In this document: positions 5,837-6,610 of the stretch, in pieces
How the letters are laid out: each line of letters starts with the position of its first letter
Position numbering within the stretch: position 1 is the first letter of the stretch
Assembly (NCBI GenBank): GCA_021786815.1
Contig: JAJYMR010000214.1
Span: 1-6,610 of the forward strand
Reading direction: 5' to 3'
DNA from: Deltaproteobacteria bacterium
GTDB lineage: Bacteria; Desulfobacterota; Binatia; Binatales; Binataceae
Length of the DNA stretch: 6,610 nucleotides
Translations under genes and position numbers: made by a program
Notes under the pieces: generated by a model
The model's input: the letters and a program-made list of their open reading frames with translations, nothing else
What the model was told of the DNA's origin: nothing
Databases searched by the model: none

Positions 5837-6610
5837 TCACCCGCGGCGCGAAAACAGGTGCTTCAGGCGCTCTCGCCATCCCGCGGACGACGGCGCCTCG
5901 GGCGGATCGGATAACATCCTGAAAACCGCGACCGTAAGGTTGTCCGCCGTTCCACGGCGGTTGGCGGTGTCCACGAGCGTGCGGCACGCCTCGACGGCAG
6001 CCGTCCCGCGAACCATCTGCGCGATCTCGCGCTCCATGAGCACGTTATGCAGGCCGTCGCTGCACAGTACGAGCGTATCATTGCGCCTGAGCGCCATCGC
6101 GATCCGGTCAACGGAGACGATAAGGTCGCGGCCAACCGATCGCAGCAGGGCCGAGCGCTCGGGATGGGTACGGGCACGCGCCTCACTCATCAGGCCCATC
6201 CGCACGCGCTCGGCGACCACCGTGTGATCCTTGGTTATCTGGGTAATCGCGCCGCCGCGCACCAGGTACAGCCGGCAATCGCCCGCGTGAGCCGCGTTCA
6301 AACTTCCCCGCTCGATCGCCACCGCCGTAAGCGTAGTCGCCATCCGGCGCAACTCGGGAACCGCCAGTGCCCGGTTGTGGATTTCAATGTTCGCGTTCTG
6401 GAAGGCGCGATGGAGCCGTTTGGCCGGGCCCCATTCGCGCGGGCTCTCACGGTATGCGCGAAGCGTAATCTCGATAGCCATCGCGCTGGCCACTTCTCCG
6501 CCCTCGTAACCGCCCACGCCGTCGGCGACGGCGAATACCGCGCTCTCGGGACCCTCGACGAAAGTGCCGCAGCTATCCTCATTGTCGGGACGATCCGTGC
6601 CTGGATCGGA
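5837..6610 (-). CDS. PP2C-family Ser/Thr protein phosphatase, N-terminus cut by the right window edge
   Basis: The frame is open from the edge to TGA 5837, giving 257 residues. Counting from the edge, motifs of metal-dependent PP2C (Stp1/PrpC-like) phosphatases occur in order: SDPGTDRPDNEDS (1-13, metal Asp12), VADGVGGYEGGEVAS (28-42, metal Asp30), ATTLTA (91-96), AGDCRLYLV (109-117), CSDGLHNVL (metal Asp185) and TADNLTVAVF (221-230, metal Asp223). All core metal ligands are therefore present and the enzyme should be active in the cytoplasm. Only about 5-15 residues before the first motif are probably missing. A GTG at 6517 falls inside the second metal motif and cannot be the real start. A basic tail of about 28 residues follows the domain, with no membrane helix. 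It lies directly upstream of the Ser/Thr kinase, the usual genomic pairing, and is likely to reverse that kinase's phosphorylation. Confidence 0.94.
   Translation of the reverse strand, partial: SDPGTDRPDNEDSCGTFVEGPESAVFAVADGVGGYEGGEVASAMAIEITLRAYRESPREWGPAKRLHRAFQNANIEIHNRALAVPELRRMATTLTAVAIERGSLNAAHAGDCRLYLVRGGAITQITKDHTVVAERVRMGLMSEARARTHPERSALLRSVGRDLIVSVDRIAMALRRNDTLVLCSDGLHNVLMEREIAQMVRGTAAVEACRTLVDTANRRGTADNLTVAVFRMLSDPPEAPSSAGWRERLKHLFSRRG

Noticed and set aside
5837..6517. Phosphatase starting at GTG 6517
   Set aside because: This codon is the Val of the VADGVGG metal motif. The frame continues upstream through the NED motif to the window edge.
1..6610. tRNA, CRISPR array, insertion sequence or attachment site
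   Set aside because: No cloverleaf-like sequence, spaced direct-repeat series, transposase or terminal repeat was seen. Composition is uniform apart from the AT-rich interval near 2000-2145.

Overview
The window is GC-rich DNA (roughly 60% G+C or more by eye) in which all six genes lie on the minus strand, so transcription runs from the right edge to the left. Gene content suggests a free-living Gram-negative-like bacterium. The mix of eukaryotic-type Ser/Thr kinase and PP2C phosphatase, Lrp-linked glutamate synthase and a crotonase would fit a deltaproteobacterial, Acidobacteriota or similar soil/aquatic lineage. No marker gene fixes the taxon, so this is inference.

Layout in transcription order. 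(1) A PP2C-type Ser/Thr protein phosphatase, missing only its first residues at the right edge (5837-6610). (2) After a 132-bp gap, a membrane-anchored Ser/Thr protein kinase (4688-5704). (3) An Amt-family ammonium channel with a signal peptide, whose start overlaps the kinase stop codon (3252-4688). (4) After a 164-bp gap, a crotonase (enoyl-CoA hydratase/isomerase) family protein (2281-3087) followed by a perfect 12-bp hairpin. (5) A gene-free stretch of about 350 bp holding that hairpin, an AT-rich palindrome and a plausible promoter. (6) An Lrp/AsnC regulator (1366-1926). (7) Two bases after its stop, the start of the glutamate synthase large subunit, gltB, which runs off the left edge (1-1363).

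Together this looks like an ammonium uptake and assimilation locus. Amt brings in ammonium and GltB is the glutamate-forming half of the GS/GOGAT route. Lrp is a likely amino-acid-responsive regulator of its own transcript and gltB. The unusual part is that the ammonium channel is translationally coupled to a Ser/Thr kinase, with a matching phosphatase just upstream and no PII (GlnK) gene beside it. This raises the possibility, not shown by sequence alone, that ammonium uptake here is controlled by or signals through reversible Ser/Thr phosphorylation. The crotonase has no obvious link to nitrogen and may be an independent gene.
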